Below are positions 8,147-16,990 of a stretch of 64,000 nucleotides of DNA, in pieces. Source of the DNA: Desulfuromonadales bacterium. GTDB taxonomy: Bacteria > Desulfobacterota > Desulfuromonadia > Geobacterales > Pseudopelobacteraceae. The notes under the pieces are model-generated. The model did not search any database, had not been told where the DNA came from, and saw only the letters and a program-made list of their open reading frames with translations. Where the stretch lies: positions 1 through 64,000 of the forward strand of contig DUZX01000013.1 in assembly GCA_013349325.1 (NCBI GenBank). Reading direction: 5' to 3'. Position 1 is the first letter of the stretch. Each line of letters begins with the position of its first letter. Made by a program: the position numbers and the translations under genes.

Positions 8147-10833
8147 ACCTGCCGGTGTCCCAGGTAGCCTTCCAGAACATACTGCAGGATGCCGCCGGAT
8201 GTGAAGTAGGCCACTTCATTGGCGGTGTCCAGGCGACAGTTGAGGGTGACTCTGACTTCCGAACCGTTCCGACGTGTTATCACCGCCTCCAGCTGCAGTC
8301 CTGCTTTAAGTTCAATTCCTGCCAGTTCCAGCTCAACCGTTTCACTACCGTCCAGCTCCAGCGTTTTTCTGCTTTCCCCTTCCGTAAATTGCAGCGGCAG
8401 AATGCCCATACCGATCAGATTGGAGCGGTGGATGCGCTCGAAGCTCTCGGCAATGACCACCCGCACGCCCAGCAGCAGCGGTCCCTTGGCCGCCCAGTCT
8501 CTGCTTGAGCCGGATCCGTACTCTTTGCCGGCGATAACCACCAGTGGCACTCCGCCTGAGCGATACAGTTCGGCCGCATCGAAAATAGTCATCTGGGCCC
8601 CATCGGGCTGATGCCGCGTAAAGCCCCCCTGGATCTCGGGGGTCATTTCATTTTTAATGCGGATGTTGGCAAAGGTGCCGCGCATCATGACTTCATGGTT
8701 GCCGCGCCGCGAACCGTAGGAGTTGAAGTCGGCGGGTTCGATCCCGTTCTGCTGCAGATAAAGCCCGGCCGGCGAGCGCGCCGAAATATTTCCGGCCGGT
8801 GAGATGTGATCGGTAGTAATCGAATCTCCGAAGAGCGCCAGAATTGACAGTTTTCCGCTCAGGCGACTCTGCGCGTCTGTCCGCTGTTCGCTCAAAAACG
8901 GCGGCTGCTTGACGTAGCTGGAAGCCGCTTCCCACTGATAGGTGGCCGAACTGCCGCTGGCCAGCACTTTCCACTCTGACGTGCCGTCAAACAGGTCACC
9001 GTAGCCGTGGCGGAACATGGCCGGGGAAATCTGCCCGACCAGCTGATTGATTTCGGCCTGACTCGGCCAGATGTCCGCCAGAAAGACCGGCTGACCATCA
9101 CTGCCGTTGCCGAGCGGTTCTGTGGTAAGATCGATCCTGGTTGTACCGGACAGGGCAAACGCCACGACCAGCGGTGGTGATGCCAGCCAGCTCAGCTGGG
9201 CCAACGGGTGAATACGTCCCTCAAAATTGCGGTTGCCGGAAAGAACGGCAGAAACAGAAAGATCTGCTGACGTGATGGCGTCTTCGATCTCCCGCTTCAA
9301 GGGGCCCGAGTTGCCGATACAGGTGGTGCAGCCGAAGCCGGCCAGATTGAAGCCGAGTGCAACCAGATACGGGTACAGTCCGGACTGCTGCAGATAGCCC
9401 ATAACAACTTTTGAGCCGGGTGCCAGCGAGGTTTTGACCCATGGCTGAGATTTCAATCCCGCCTCGACCGCTTTTTTAGCCAGCAGCGCCGCCGTCAGCA
9501 TGACCCCCGGATTGGAGGTGTTGGTGCAGGAGGTAATGGCCGCAATAACCACGTCCCCATCGCGCAAATCAATGTCAAGCCCCGCAATGCGCGACGTTCT
9601 ATGCTCTTCGAACTTGGGTACCGCTTTTGAAACCACCGCCGGCAGCTCCGGCAGCGACACACGATCCTGCGGTCGTTTGGGACCGGCCAGGCAGGGCACA
9701 ACCTGCGCCAGATCCATCGTCACTACCTTGGTAAAGAGCGGATCGGGGGAATCGGCAGCGCGCCACAAGCCCTGTTTTTTTGCATAGGCCTCAACCAGCG
9801 CCGTCACCTCTTCACGACCGGTGAATCGCAGATAGCTGATCGTTTCGGCATCAATCGGAAAATAACCGCAGGTAGCGCCGTATTCAGGCGCCATATTGGC
9901 GATCGTGGCGCGGTCTGCAATCGTCAGAGCATCGAGACCGGCACCGTAGAATTCGACGAATTTGCCGACGACGCCGGTTTTACGCAGCAGTTCGGTAACC
10001 GTCAAAACCAGATCGGTAGCGGTGACTCCCGGCTGCAGTTGGCCGTCAAGCCGAACGCCGACTACATCCGGAATAGTCATGGAGACCGGCTGCCCCAGGA
10101 GGGCCGCTTCCGCCTCAATACCCCCGACACCCCATCCCAGAACACCCAGACCGTTGATCATGGTGGTGTGGCTGTCGGTTCCCAGCAGGGTATCGGGGTA
10201 GACCACCGCCATGCCGCTTTCTGCGTCCGCCTGCCAGACGACCTGCGCCAGATATTCCAGATTGACCTGATGGCAGATGCCGGTTCCGGGGGGGACAACC
10301 CGGAAGTTGTTAAACGCGCTCTGACCCCATTTCAGAAACACGTAGCGTTCCCGGTTGCGTTCCATCTCGAACTCGACGTTGATCCGGAATGAGTCGGCCG
10401 AACCGTAGCTGTCAATCTGCACCGAATGATCGATTACCAGATCAACCGGGATCAGCGGATTGATCGACTGCGGATCGCCACCGGCTGCAGCCACCGCATC
10501 CCGCATGGCGGCCAGGTCGGCTACCGCCGGTACGCCGGTGAAATCCTGCATGAGGACACGGCCGGGACGAAAGGCGATCTCCCGGTCAGAACTGCGTTCA
10601 CGCGCCCAATCAGCCAGGGCCAGGATGTCATCCCGCGTAACCGTATCACCATCCTCGCTGCGCAGCAGATTCTCCAACAGTATCTTCAATGTACGCGGGA
10701 TACCTGCCAGCGGGCCAAAACCGGCCCGCTCGACGGCATCAAGAGCGTAGATGCGATAGTCTTTGCCGCTTACAGAGAGAGTTTCTGCAGAATCAAAAGT
10801 GCCGAGCAAGCTGTTTGTTACGGTAGCTTTCAT
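8143..10833 (-). CDS. acnA: Aconitate hydratase A
   Basis: This 896-residue aconitase interconverts citrate and isocitrate in the TCA cycle. Its length matches the AcnA/IRP1 class. The [4Fe-4S] ligands are visible as C436 ('SCTNTSNP') and C502/C505 ('GFGCTTCIGNSGPL'), equivalent to C435, C501 and C504 of E. coli AcnA. The swivelling C-terminal domain is intact ('FGDSITTDHISPAG', 'YGSGSSRDWAAKGP', 'NLIGMGILPL'). A diheme lipoprotein gene lies 24 bp upstream on the same strand, so the two may be cotranscribed. It overlaps the HDOD gene tail to tail by four bases. Confidence 0.97.
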   Translation of the reverse strand: MKATVTNSLLGTFDSAETLSVSGKDYRIYALDAVERAGFGPLAGIPRTLKILLENLLRSEDGDTVTRDDILALADWARERSSDREIAFRPGRVLMQDFTGVPAVADLAAMRDAVAAAGGDPQSINPLIPVDLVIDHSVQIDSYGSADSFRINVEFEMERNRERYVFLKWGQSAFNNFRVVPPGTGICHQVNLEYLAQVVWQADAESGMAVVYPDTLLGTDSHTTMINGLGVLGWGVGGIEAEAALLGQPVSMTIPDVVGVRLDGQLQPGVTATDLVLTVTELLRKTGVVGKFVEFYGAGLDALTIADRATIANMAPEYGATCGYFPIDAETISYLRFTGREEVTALVEAYAKKQGLWRAADSPDPLFTKVVTMDLAQVVPCLAGPKRPQDRVSLPELPAVVSKAVPKFEEHRTSRIAGLDIDLRDGDVVIAAITSCTNTSNPGVMLTAALLAKKAVEAGLKSQPWVKTSLAPGSKVVMGYLQQSGLYPYLVALGFNLAGFGCTTCIGNSGPLKREIEDAITSADLSVSAVLSGNRNFEGRIHPLAQLSWLASPPLVVAFALSGTTRIDLTTEPLGNGSDGQPVFLADIWPSQAEINQLVGQISPAMFRHGYGDLFDGTSEWKVLASGSSATYQWEAASSYVKQPPFLSEQRTDAQSRLSGKLSILALFGDSITTDHISPAGNISARSPAGLYLQQNGIEPADFNSYGSRRGNHEVMMRGTFANIRIKNEMTPEIQGGFTRHQPDGAQMTIFDAAELYRSGGVPLVVIAGKEYGSGSSRDWAAKGPLLLGVRVVIAESFERIHRSNLIGMGILPLQFTEGESRKTLELDGSETVELELAGIELKAGLQLEAVITRRNGSEVRVTLNCRLDTANEVAYFTSGGILQYVLEGYLGHRQV

Positions 10834-10857
10834 GGTTTGTGTCCCTTCTGGATGAGG

Positions 10858-11190
10858 TTAATGATGAAATCTCCCTTTGCGCTCCTTGTGGGCCGGGGTG
10901 GGGGTTTTGTGGCAGTCAAAACAGGCCATCTCTTCAACCTTCTTGGCATCCAGCGGTGACTTCTGCTGGCCTGTGAGCGGCTGATTATACTCGGGTGTCT
11001 GGAAGCTGAGCCGGCCGCGCTCATCACTCACATTTACCACCTGATAGGTCGCTTTCCAGTTGGTTGTGATCTCCAGGGTATGACACTGATCGCAGCCTCC
11101 CGGCGGCGGAATGCTCTTCCAGGCCGTGAACATGGCACAGCCGCTGATGGAAAAAACCAGGCAGGTGATTGCTAACAGGGCATAGTTCAT
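10858..11190 (-). CDS. Small diheme c-type cytochrome lipoprotein
   Basis: This 110-residue protein has a lipoprotein signal peptide ending in the lipobox ISGC (C18) and two heme c attachment motifs, CDQCH (C33, C36, H37) and CFDCH (C90, C93, H94). It should be lipid-anchored on the periplasmic or outer membrane side and carry two hemes. The spacing between the two motifs (about 55 residues) is wider than in compact multiheme cytochromes. It precedes acnA by 24 bp in the same direction. The redox partner is unknown, though small cytochromes of this kind are abundant in Geobacter. Confidence 0.85.
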   Translation of the reverse strand: MNYALLAITCLVFSISGCAMFTAWKSIPPPGGCDQCHTLEITTNWKATYQVVNVSDERGRLSFQTPEYNQPLTGQQKSPLDAKKVEEMACFDCHKTPTPAHKERKGRFHH

Positions 11191-11268
11191 AGTGTTGCTC
11201 CTTGTATGGTGTGCGCTACGGGTAAGGTGGTGAATAGTAGCACAGTTGCAGGAAAATACAACTTCTGC

Positions 11269-12087
11269 TCAAACGGCATCCAGTCTCAGAATCCGCCTGG
11301 TAACAGCCGAGGTGGCGACGCACAGTGAAGCACACGGGATTCCTCGCAGAGCCGCCACACAGGAGGCTGTTTCCGTGATAAAAGCCGGACGGTTGGGTTG
11401 ACCGCGATAGCGCTGCGGCGTCATATCCGGTGCGTCCGTTTCCAGCACCAGTTGCTCAAGTGGCAGCTCACGCGCCAGTACAACCGGCCTGACGGCGTTA
11501 GCCCAGGTTACCGTGCCGGAAATCGATATGGCAAAACCGAGCCGGATAAACTCACGAGCCATCTCCAGCGAACCGGAGAAGGCGTGCATGATGCCCCCCA
11601 CCCTGCAAGCCTGTTCTTCCTTCATGATGGTCAGCGTCCGCTTAAATGCCTTCCGGCAGTGAATCAGCAGCGGGAGATTCAGTTCTACTGCCAGCCGTAG
11701 CTGCCGACGAAAAGCCGATTCCTGAATCTCCAGCGATACCGTATAGGCCGGATCAAGGCCGATCTCTCCGATTGCCACACCCGACGGCGCAAAAAGAGCC
11801 AGCTGCTCGATGGTCACGTCCGTAACAAGGGCCGCGTGCATGGGGTGAATCCCGAAGGCCGGCATAATGCGGCCATCACCGGCCGCCAACTCTGCCATCC
11901 GCTGCCAGCCGTCCGGATGGACACCCGCTACGACAAAGCCGGTCACACCGGCAGAATCAGCCTCCTGCAGCAGTTCCGGCATATGTGAGACCAGCGGCTC
12001 CAGATCGAGATGACAGTGACTGTCAATGATGCCGACTCTCTCTATGGGTTGCAAATATGTCTGTTTGGGATACACTGTCACCCTCAT
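11269..12087 (-). CDS. tatD: TatD-family metal-dependent hydrolase
   Basis: The protein has the TatD metal-site motifs: DSHCHLD near the N-terminus, GEIGLDPAY, the His in 'LLIHCRKA', 'HAFSGSLEMA' and 'LETDAPDMTP'. TatD proteins are 3'-5' exonucleases or deoxyribonucleases with a TIM-barrel fold. The start is uncertain: ATG at 12087-12085 overlaps the ATG of the divergent glycosyltransferase by two bases, while a GTG at 12075 has a GAGGG ribosome-site match just upstream. Either leaves only a few residues before the first metal motif compared with typical family starts. No operon partner is seen. Confidence 0.9.
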   Translation of the reverse strand: MRVTVYPKQTYLQPIERVGIIDSHCHLDLEPLVSHMPELLQEADSAGVTGFVVAGVHPDGWQRMAELAAGDGRIMPAFGIHPMHAALVTDVTIEQLALFAPSGVAIGEIGLDPAYTVSLEIQESAFRRQLRLAVELNLPLLIHCRKAFKRTLTIMKEEQACRVGGIMHAFSGSLEMAREFIRLGFAISISGTVTWANAVRPVVLARELPLEQLVLETDAPDMTPQRYRGQPNRPAFITETASCVAALRGIPCASLCVATSAVTRRILRLDAV

Positions 12088-13147
12088 GCCTACCCTGACG
12101 CCGGACATATCAATCATCGTACCGATCCTGAATGAAGCCGATCAGCTGCCGGAACTGCTGGCGTCGCTGGCCCGGCAATGCGGAGTTACGCTGGAGCTGA
12201 TCATTTGCGATGGCGGCTCGCAGGACGGCTCAGCAGAGGTTATTGACGGGCTGTCGGAAACAGTCCCCTTTGCGGTGCTGTTCCTGAAGACCGGTCGTGG
12301 CCGGGGACATCAGATGAATGCCGGTGCAGCCGCAGCTGCTGCCGATCTGCTGCTGTTTCTGCACGCCGATTCACGCTTTACCATCTGTAGCGCCCTGAAG
12401 AGTGCCGTAAAACTCTATCGCAGTCAGACAGCCGAAGGTTCCGCCCGCTTTGCCGCCCGCTTCGGCCTGCAGTTCCGGCGCAGTGATGCATCGCCGTCAC
12501 TCCCCTTTTTCTTTTACGAAGCCAAGGCCCGCCTGCCGCGAGCGGAATGTATTCGCGGCGATCAGGGTTTTCTGCTGAACCGGGTGACACTGGCAGAATC
12601 GGGCGGTTTCGATGAATCGCTGCTGTTTCTGGAGGATCTGCGCCTGGCGCTCGATTTGGGTCGGCGCACAGAATGGCAGCTGGTTCCGGCCCTGCTCAGT
12701 ACCTCTGCCCGACGATTTGAATCCGAAGGGCTGCTGGAACGTCAAATCCTGAATGCCATCATCGTCAACAATGCCCTGGCGGGTTGGACTCAGTTTTTTC
12801 AGGAGTTGCCCGATCTCTATGTCCGGCATGATGCCGGTGGCAGATTGCAGCTGCGGCCGATTCTGGCCGGGATCAGCCGCATGATCGACGACAGCAGCAC
12901 AGAGTGGCGGCGTTCCTTTTGGCTGACCACCGGTCGCCATGTGGCCGGCAATATCTGGCAGCTCTTCTTCTGGCTGGATGTCCGCCGAGCTTTCCGTGCG
13001 GGCACTGAACCGGGAGAGGTACGTCCTGATTGGCTCCTTTTTTACGAACGACGATTAACTCTGCTGTTTGAGAGCCGCGCTGCGGCCTGGCTGGCGCACG
13101 TTCTGGTACGGCTCTGGCTGCGCCGGATGCTTACAAAAACCAGCTGA
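12086..13147 (+). CDS. Family 2 glycosyltransferase, rSAM/selenodomain-associated type
   Basis: This 353-residue GT-A glycosyltransferase begins 'DISIIVPILNEADQLPELL', has 'LIICDGGSQDGS' and the motif GRGRGHQMNAGAAAA followed by LLFLHADSRF, which is characteristic of the subfamily named rSAM/selenodomain-associated transferase 2. The C-terminal 120 residues extend beyond the minimal domain. The donor and acceptor are unknown. Its ATG overlaps that of tatD head to head and I see no clear ribosome binding site, so an alternative upstream start in the same frame is possible. Its 3' end overlaps the cardiolipin synthase gene by 17 bp, tail to tail. Confidence 0.85.
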   Translation: MPTLTPDISIIVPILNEADQLPELLASLARQCGVTLELIICDGGSQDGSAEVIDGLSETVPFAVLFLKTGRGRGHQMNAGAAAAAADLLLFLHADSRFTICSALKSAVKLYRSQTAEGSARFAARFGLQFRRSDASPSLPFFFYEAKARLPRAECIRGDQGFLLNRVTLAESGGFDESLLFLEDLRLALDLGRRTEWQLVPALLSTSARRFESEGLLERQILNAIIVNNALAGWTQFFQELPDLYVRHDAGGRLQLRPILAGISRMIDDSSTEWRRSFWLTTGRHVAGNIWQLFFWLDVRRAFRAGTEPGEVRPDWLLFYERRLTLLFESRAAAWLAHVLVRLWLRRMLTKTS

Positions 13148-14342
13148 AAAGGCCGACAATCCGCTCCATGATCCGGATCAGCGCTCCGCGCCGCTCATGA
13201 ACATCCAGCTCCACAGTGTGTGAACCTTCGATCTCCTCCAGCAGCAGCTCCCGGATCTGCCCGCCGAACTGCACATTGTCCACTACACAGTTGATCTCAA
13301 AGTTGCGATGAAAACTGCGCTGATCAAGGTTGGCCGAACCGATCACGGTTCGTTCGGCATCGATCAGCATCACCTTGGCGTGCAGAATCTCACGTTCCAG
13401 TTCAAATATTTTGACACCGCCCCGCAGTAGCGTCGCGTAGGAACTCCGACCGAGCAACAGCATCAGCGGTACATCACTACGGGCCGGCAGTAGCAGCCGC
13501 ACATGTACCCCCCGGCGGACCGCCCGCAGCAGGGAACGTATGATGCGCGGGCCGGGTACGAAGTAGGGGGTAGCGATCAGAATCTCTTCGGCTGCCGAAG
13601 CGATATTAACCTGGAAGGCGTCGCGGATGTAGGAGCGGCGCTGACGCGGGCCGCCGCTGATGATGTTGACCGCCGCATCACCGCTTTTGACGCCCTGCCT
13701 CTCCCACAGTCGTCCCGGTGACGCCTGTGGGAGAGGCAGGGCCCGTTCCATGTGCCAGCTTTCGTAGAAAATCGTCACCAGCTCACTGACCGCCTCACCG
13801 CAGATGCTGAAACCCAAATCGCGGAAATTCTGACTGTCGGCCAGACAGCCGGTATACTCGTCGGCAATGTTGAAACCACCCAGAAAGGCCAGCCGGCCAT
13901 CTACGATCGTCATCTTGCGATGGTCGCGCTTGTCGAACCAGTAGACACCGCGCTGGAACGAGGGTTTGTTGAACGGAAACAGCCGAACTCCCTGCTTGGA
14001 CAGATTTTTGAAGTAGGCGGCCGGGGTTTCCAGGCAGCCGATGTAATCGTAGATCAGCTTGACTTTGACACCGCGTTGCACGGCAGCGGCCAACTCCTCA
14101 GCCAGACCGCTGCCGATGCGGTCATTGTGAATCAGATAGTATTCCAGCAGCAGGGTATGCTTTGCAGAACGGATGGCGTCAAACAGCGCCTCGAAAAACT
14201 GCCTTCCTCCCTGAAATAGTTCGACGCTGTTGTGCCGGTGAGTGACCGGCAACTCCAGCGGTCGCAGTCGCTTGAGCAACCGGGTAAAGCGGGTTCGCCG
14301 TTTACTATGCTTGAGGTGATTAACCGGCATGTTATCAGGCAA
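13131..14342 (-). CDS. cls: Cardiolipin synthase / phospholipase D-like protein
   Basis: This 403-residue protein has two HKD motifs: H141-x-K143-x4-D148 ('DHRKMTIVDG') and H321-x-K323-x4-D328 ('LHAKVMLID'), each followed by the family's 'GGFN' and 'GSANLD' signatures. Such enzymes join phosphatidylglycerol molecules into cardiolipin at the membrane. There is no N-terminal transmembrane hairpin, so it resembles ClsB more than ClsA. Its ATG overlaps the end of the upstream FAH-family gene by eight bases, suggesting translational coupling. A perfect 18-bp inverted repeat lies within the coding region (see separate entry). Confidence 0.9.
   Translation of the reverse strand: MPDNMPVNHLKHSKRRTRFTRLLKRLRPLELPVTHRHNSVELFQGGRQFFEALFDAIRSAKHTLLLEYYLIHNDRIGSGLAEELAAAVQRGVKVKLIYDYIGCLETPAAYFKNLSKQGVRLFPFNKPSFQRGVYWFDKRDHRKMTIVDGRLAFLGGFNIADEYTGCLADSQNFRDLGFSICGEAVSELVTIFYESWHMERALPLPQASPGRLWERQGVKSGDAAVNIISGGPRQRRSYIRDAFQVNIASAAEEILIATPYFVPGPRIIRSLLRAVRRGVHVRLLLPARSDVPLMLLLGRSSYATLLRGGVKIFELEREILHAKVMLIDAERTVIGSANLDQRSFHRNFEINCVVDNVQFGGQIRELLLEEIEGSHTVELDVHERRGALIRIMERIVGLFSWFL
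13692..13742. repeat. Perfect 18-bp inverted repeat inside cls
   Basis: GCCCTGCCTCTCCCACAG (13692-13709) is followed by a 15-nt loop and its exact reverse complement (13725-13742). It encodes the region LPLPQASPGRLWERQGV between the two HKD motifs. The reading frame is not interrupted. Confidence 0.9.
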
Positions 14343-14991
14343 CAGATATGGTCAGGTGCCCAACCGAAGCAATATCGGCCTCCATGATATCTCCGGGCTG
14401 TACCCGCCCGACTCCTGCCGGGGTACCGGTCAGGATCACATCGCCCGGTTCAAGGGTGAAGATGGCGGAGATATGGGCGATAATCTCAGGAATGCGGTTA
14501 ATCATATCTGAAGTACAACCATCCTGGCGGAGCTCACCGTTGACGGCCAGCTTCAGGTTCAGCGTATGAGGATCAGCGACCGTTGCAGCCGGAACAAAAT
14601 CGGACAGCGGGCAGGCGGTGTCATACCCTTTGGCGATTTCCCACGGCAAACCGTTGGCTTTCAACTGGTTCTGTATGTCACGCAAGGTCATGTCAATGGC
14701 AACGCCATAGCCGACGACATGCTCCCTCGCCCTGTCCACACTCACGGAGCAGGCCGCAGATCCGATCAAAAGCGCCAGTTCAACTTCGTAGTGACATTCC
14801 TGTGAATAAGCCGGGATCACGGTCGTATCGCCGTCGCCAATTACCGACGAAGCCGGTTTCATGAACAGCACCGGAGCAGCCGGTGTCTCGTTGCCCAGCT
14901 CTTTGGCATGCTCGGCGTAATTGCGTGCCAGGCAGATGATTTTGCCGATGTTGAATTGCCGGTTGGTACCGATAATTTGTCTTGAAACCAT
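14335..14991 (-). CDS. Fumarylacetoacetate hydrolase-family protein
   Basis: This 218-residue protein is a minimal FAH-fold enzyme: 'KIICLARNYAEHAKELGNE', 'VLFMKPASSVIG', the metal-binding 'ECHYEVELALLIG' and 'GVAIDMTLRD', and 'DVILTGTPAGVGRVQPGD'. Members hydrolyse acylpyruvates or decarboxylate oxaloacetate; which reaction applies here cannot be told. ATG 14991 is preceded by GGAGGAGATC, so I prefer it over the longer frame. It overlaps the cls gene downstream by eight bases and diverges from the CpoB-like gene at 15133. Confidence 0.9.
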   Translation of the reverse strand: MVSRQIIGTNRQFNIGKIICLARNYAEHAKELGNETPAAPVLFMKPASSVIGDGDTTVIPAYSQECHYEVELALLIGSAACSVSVDRAREHVVGYGVAIDMTLRDIQNQLKANGLPWEIAKGYDTACPLSDFVPAATVADPHTLNLKLAVNGELRQDGCTSDMINRIPEIIAHISAIFTLEPGDVILTGTPAGVGRVQPGDIMEADIASVGHLTISVA

Positions 14992-15074
14992 GATCTCCTC
15001 CGTAGGGACGCTCTGTTTTCGGGATGTATAGCATACTTCACCGATGTTCATCAGATTAAATAACCACCTTTCGC

Positions 15075-15103
15075 TTGACAAAGTCGGCTATATCGCTTTA
15101 ATT
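15075..15103 (+). promoter_or_regulatory. Sigma-70 promoter for the CpoB-like gene
   Basis: TTGACA at 15075-15080 and TTAATT at 15098-15103 are separated by exactly 17 bp, about 30 bp upstream of the ATG at 15133, which has a GGGGG ribosome site. Confidence 0.6.
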
Positions 15104-15132
15104 ATGAAAAAGTTTCGTTAAATGGGGGTATT

Positions 15133-15861
15133 ATGCCATCCAGCATGCGAGTTGTTGTGGCACTTTTGACGCTGTTTTACCTGGGCGGATGTGCTGCCAG
15201 CGACCTGACGGTCAAGCGTCAATCTGAGGCTGAATCCAAGATAGAATATTTGATTCAGTCCGCCAAAAAGAATGAGCAGCGCTCGAATGATCTTGCCTCG
15301 CAGCTGCAGATTTACGAAGAACAGCTTCGCTCATCACTGCTGCAGTTGAAACAACTCCAGGAGTCAAACAGGGAACAGCGTGCCGTCCAGGAAGAGCTTG
15401 CAGCCCGTATGGCACTGCTGTCCCGACAGGGAGGAACTCCGCGGGTCGAGGTGGTGAATCCGGCGCCGTCGCAAAAGAGTTCTCGTGAGTCCGGTCCGCC
15501 GCCGGAGTATCTGAAAGCTTTCGGTATTTACAGCGCCAATAATTTTGCCGAGGCGATCACCGCTTTTACCGCCTTCATTACGCACAACCCACAGAGCGAT
15601 TACGCTGCCAATGCGCTCTACTGGATTGGCGAATGCCATTACACCCTGTCCGATCTTCCCAAGGCCAGAGACGCTTTTCTCAAGGTATCGGGCGCCTACC
15701 CTACGAGCCCCAAAGCTCCGGATGCCATGCTGAAACTCGGGTACACCTTGACGGCTCTCAAGGAAAAAGAAAAGGCCCGTGGTATTTTTGAGAGCTTGAT
15801 CACCGCATATCCGAGCAGTTCAGCGGCTGCCAAGGCCCGTGAGCGCTTGAGCGCCAACTGA
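15133..15861 (+). CDS. ybgF: CpoB/YbgF-like periplasmic TPR lipoprotein
   Basis: This 242-residue protein has a signal peptide with lipobox LGGC (C20), a coiled coil at about residues 30-100 rich in Gln, Glu and Leu, a Pro-rich linker, and three TPR units at about 125-240 ('KAFGIYSANNFAEAITAFTAFITHNPQSDYAANALYWIGECHY'). This is the layout of YbgF/CpoB, which links peptidoglycan synthesis to the Tol-Pal system, although the lipobox is unlike the free periplasmic E. coli protein. No tol or pal genes adjoin it. The LysM gene follows after 44 bp and is likely cotranscribed. Confidence 0.8.
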   Translation: MPSSMRVVVALLTLFYLGGCAASDLTVKRQSEAESKIEYLIQSAKKNEQRSNDLASQLQIYEEQLRSSLLQLKQLQESNREQRAVQEELAARMALLSRQGGTPRVEVVNPAPSQKSSRESGPPPEYLKAFGIYSANNFAEAITAFTAFITHNPQSDYAANALYWIGECHYTLSDLPKARDAFLKVSGAYPTSPKAPDAMLKLGYTLTALKEKEKARGIFESLITAYPSSSAAAKARERLSAN

Positions 15862-15905
15862 ACCTGCCTTCCCCGTTACGACCAGAAATACACGAGGTGT
15901 TCGCT

Positions 15906-16925
15906 ATGAAAACCAGGTTGTTAGTACTCATTTCTTTTGCAATCCTTATGATCCCCTGTGTTGTCACAGCCGCTGATCAGGAGGAGCCGACTATTTATGT
16001 CATCAAGCAGGGTGATACTCTCTGGGGAATTTCAGAACGCTTCATTAAAGATCCTAACTACTGGCCGAATATGTGGTCTAAAAACGGTCAGGTTACCAAT
16101 CCGCACTTCGTCTATCCGGGGCAAAAAGTACGTGTGTTCCCGGATCGTCTTGAATTGGTGAACCCGGTAAAGGCTTCCGCTGCCCCTGCGCAAAAAGGAT
16201 CAACTGAAAAGGAAGCTGACAAGCTTGCGGAAGTAGCTGCTGAGAAGAGCTATACCGTGTACGGTACGGAAGGTTTTCTGCTTGAGAAGGATGTCCAACC
16301 GGCTGGCTCCATTGTTGGCGTACAGCATGACCGGATTATCGCCGGCGACGATGACATTGTCTACACCGATATCGGTGCGCTGCATGGCGCCAAAAGCGGC
16401 GATTCGTTCTCCATCTTCCGCAGGGATGTTACCGTTACCCATCCGGTAACCAGCGAGGTTATGGGAGTTAAGGTCACACCCCTGGGAACCCTGCAGGTGA
16501 CCGATGTAGAAAAGAAAGCCTCCCGTGCGATTGTCACCAAGACAACCAAAGAGATCACACCCGGATCGTATCTGATGCCGTATCAGCAGAATCGCCGCCA
16601 TGAAATACCGCTCAAGACGACCAGCCGCGATCTGAAGGGGTATATCGTTGAAAGCTATAGCGGCACTTCGGTGATTGCCGCCGGCGATATCGTCTATATC
16701 GACCTGGGGAGCGCTCAAGGGGCAGAAGTCGGCAATATGCTCTACATTATGCGGGATGTGGTGCTTGACCAGCGCTATGTGGAAGGGCGCGTTGACAAGC
16801 TGCCCCAGGAACTGCTGGGGGCTCTGGTGATACTGGAAACCGGCAAAAAAGTGGCGACGGCTCTGATCGTAAAGAGTATCGACGCCATTTACAGAGGGGA
16901 CCGCATCGTCAGCCTGACAAAATAA
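15906..16925 (+). CDS. LysM-domain envelope protein
   Basis: This 339-residue protein has a signal peptide (cleavage near 'VTAA', about residue 22) and one LysM peptidoglycan-binding domain at about residues 30-78 ('YVIKQGDTLWGISERFIKDPNYWPNMWSKN', then 'PHFVYPGQKVRVFP'). The remaining 250 residues show beta-rich repeats with 'GDIVYIDLGSAQGAEVGN' and similar motifs and no recognised catalytic site. ATG 15906 is preceded by GAGG. It follows the CpoB-like gene and ends at a strong terminator, so the two probably form an envelope operon. Confidence 0.85.
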   Translation: MKTRLLVLISFAILMIPCVVTAADQEEPTIYVIKQGDTLWGISERFIKDPNYWPNMWSKNGQVTNPHFVYPGQKVRVFPDRLELVNPVKASAAPAQKGSTEKEADKLAEVAAEKSYTVYGTEGFLLEKDVQPAGSIVGVQHDRIIAGDDDIVYTDIGALHGAKSGDSFSIFRRDVTVTHPVTSEVMGVKVTPLGTLQVTDVEKKASRAIVTKTTKEITPGSYLMPYQQNRRHEIPLKTTSRDLKGYIVESYSGTSVIAAGDIVYIDLGSAQGAEVGNMLYIMRDVVLDQRYVEGRVDKLPQELLGALVILETGKKVATALIVKSIDAIYRGDRIVSLTK

Positions 16926-16945
16926 ACAACCTAAGCGCAGTACAT

Positions 16946-16971
16946 GACCGGCTTCGGGCCGGTCTTTTTTT
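16946..16971 (+). terminator. Rho-independent terminator after LysM gene
   Basis: GACCGGCTTCGGGCCGGTC forms a stable stem-loop followed by eight T residues, about 20 bp after the LysM stop codon. Confidence 0.9.
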
Positions 16972-16990
16972 GCCTGTAGGGCGGATTGTT

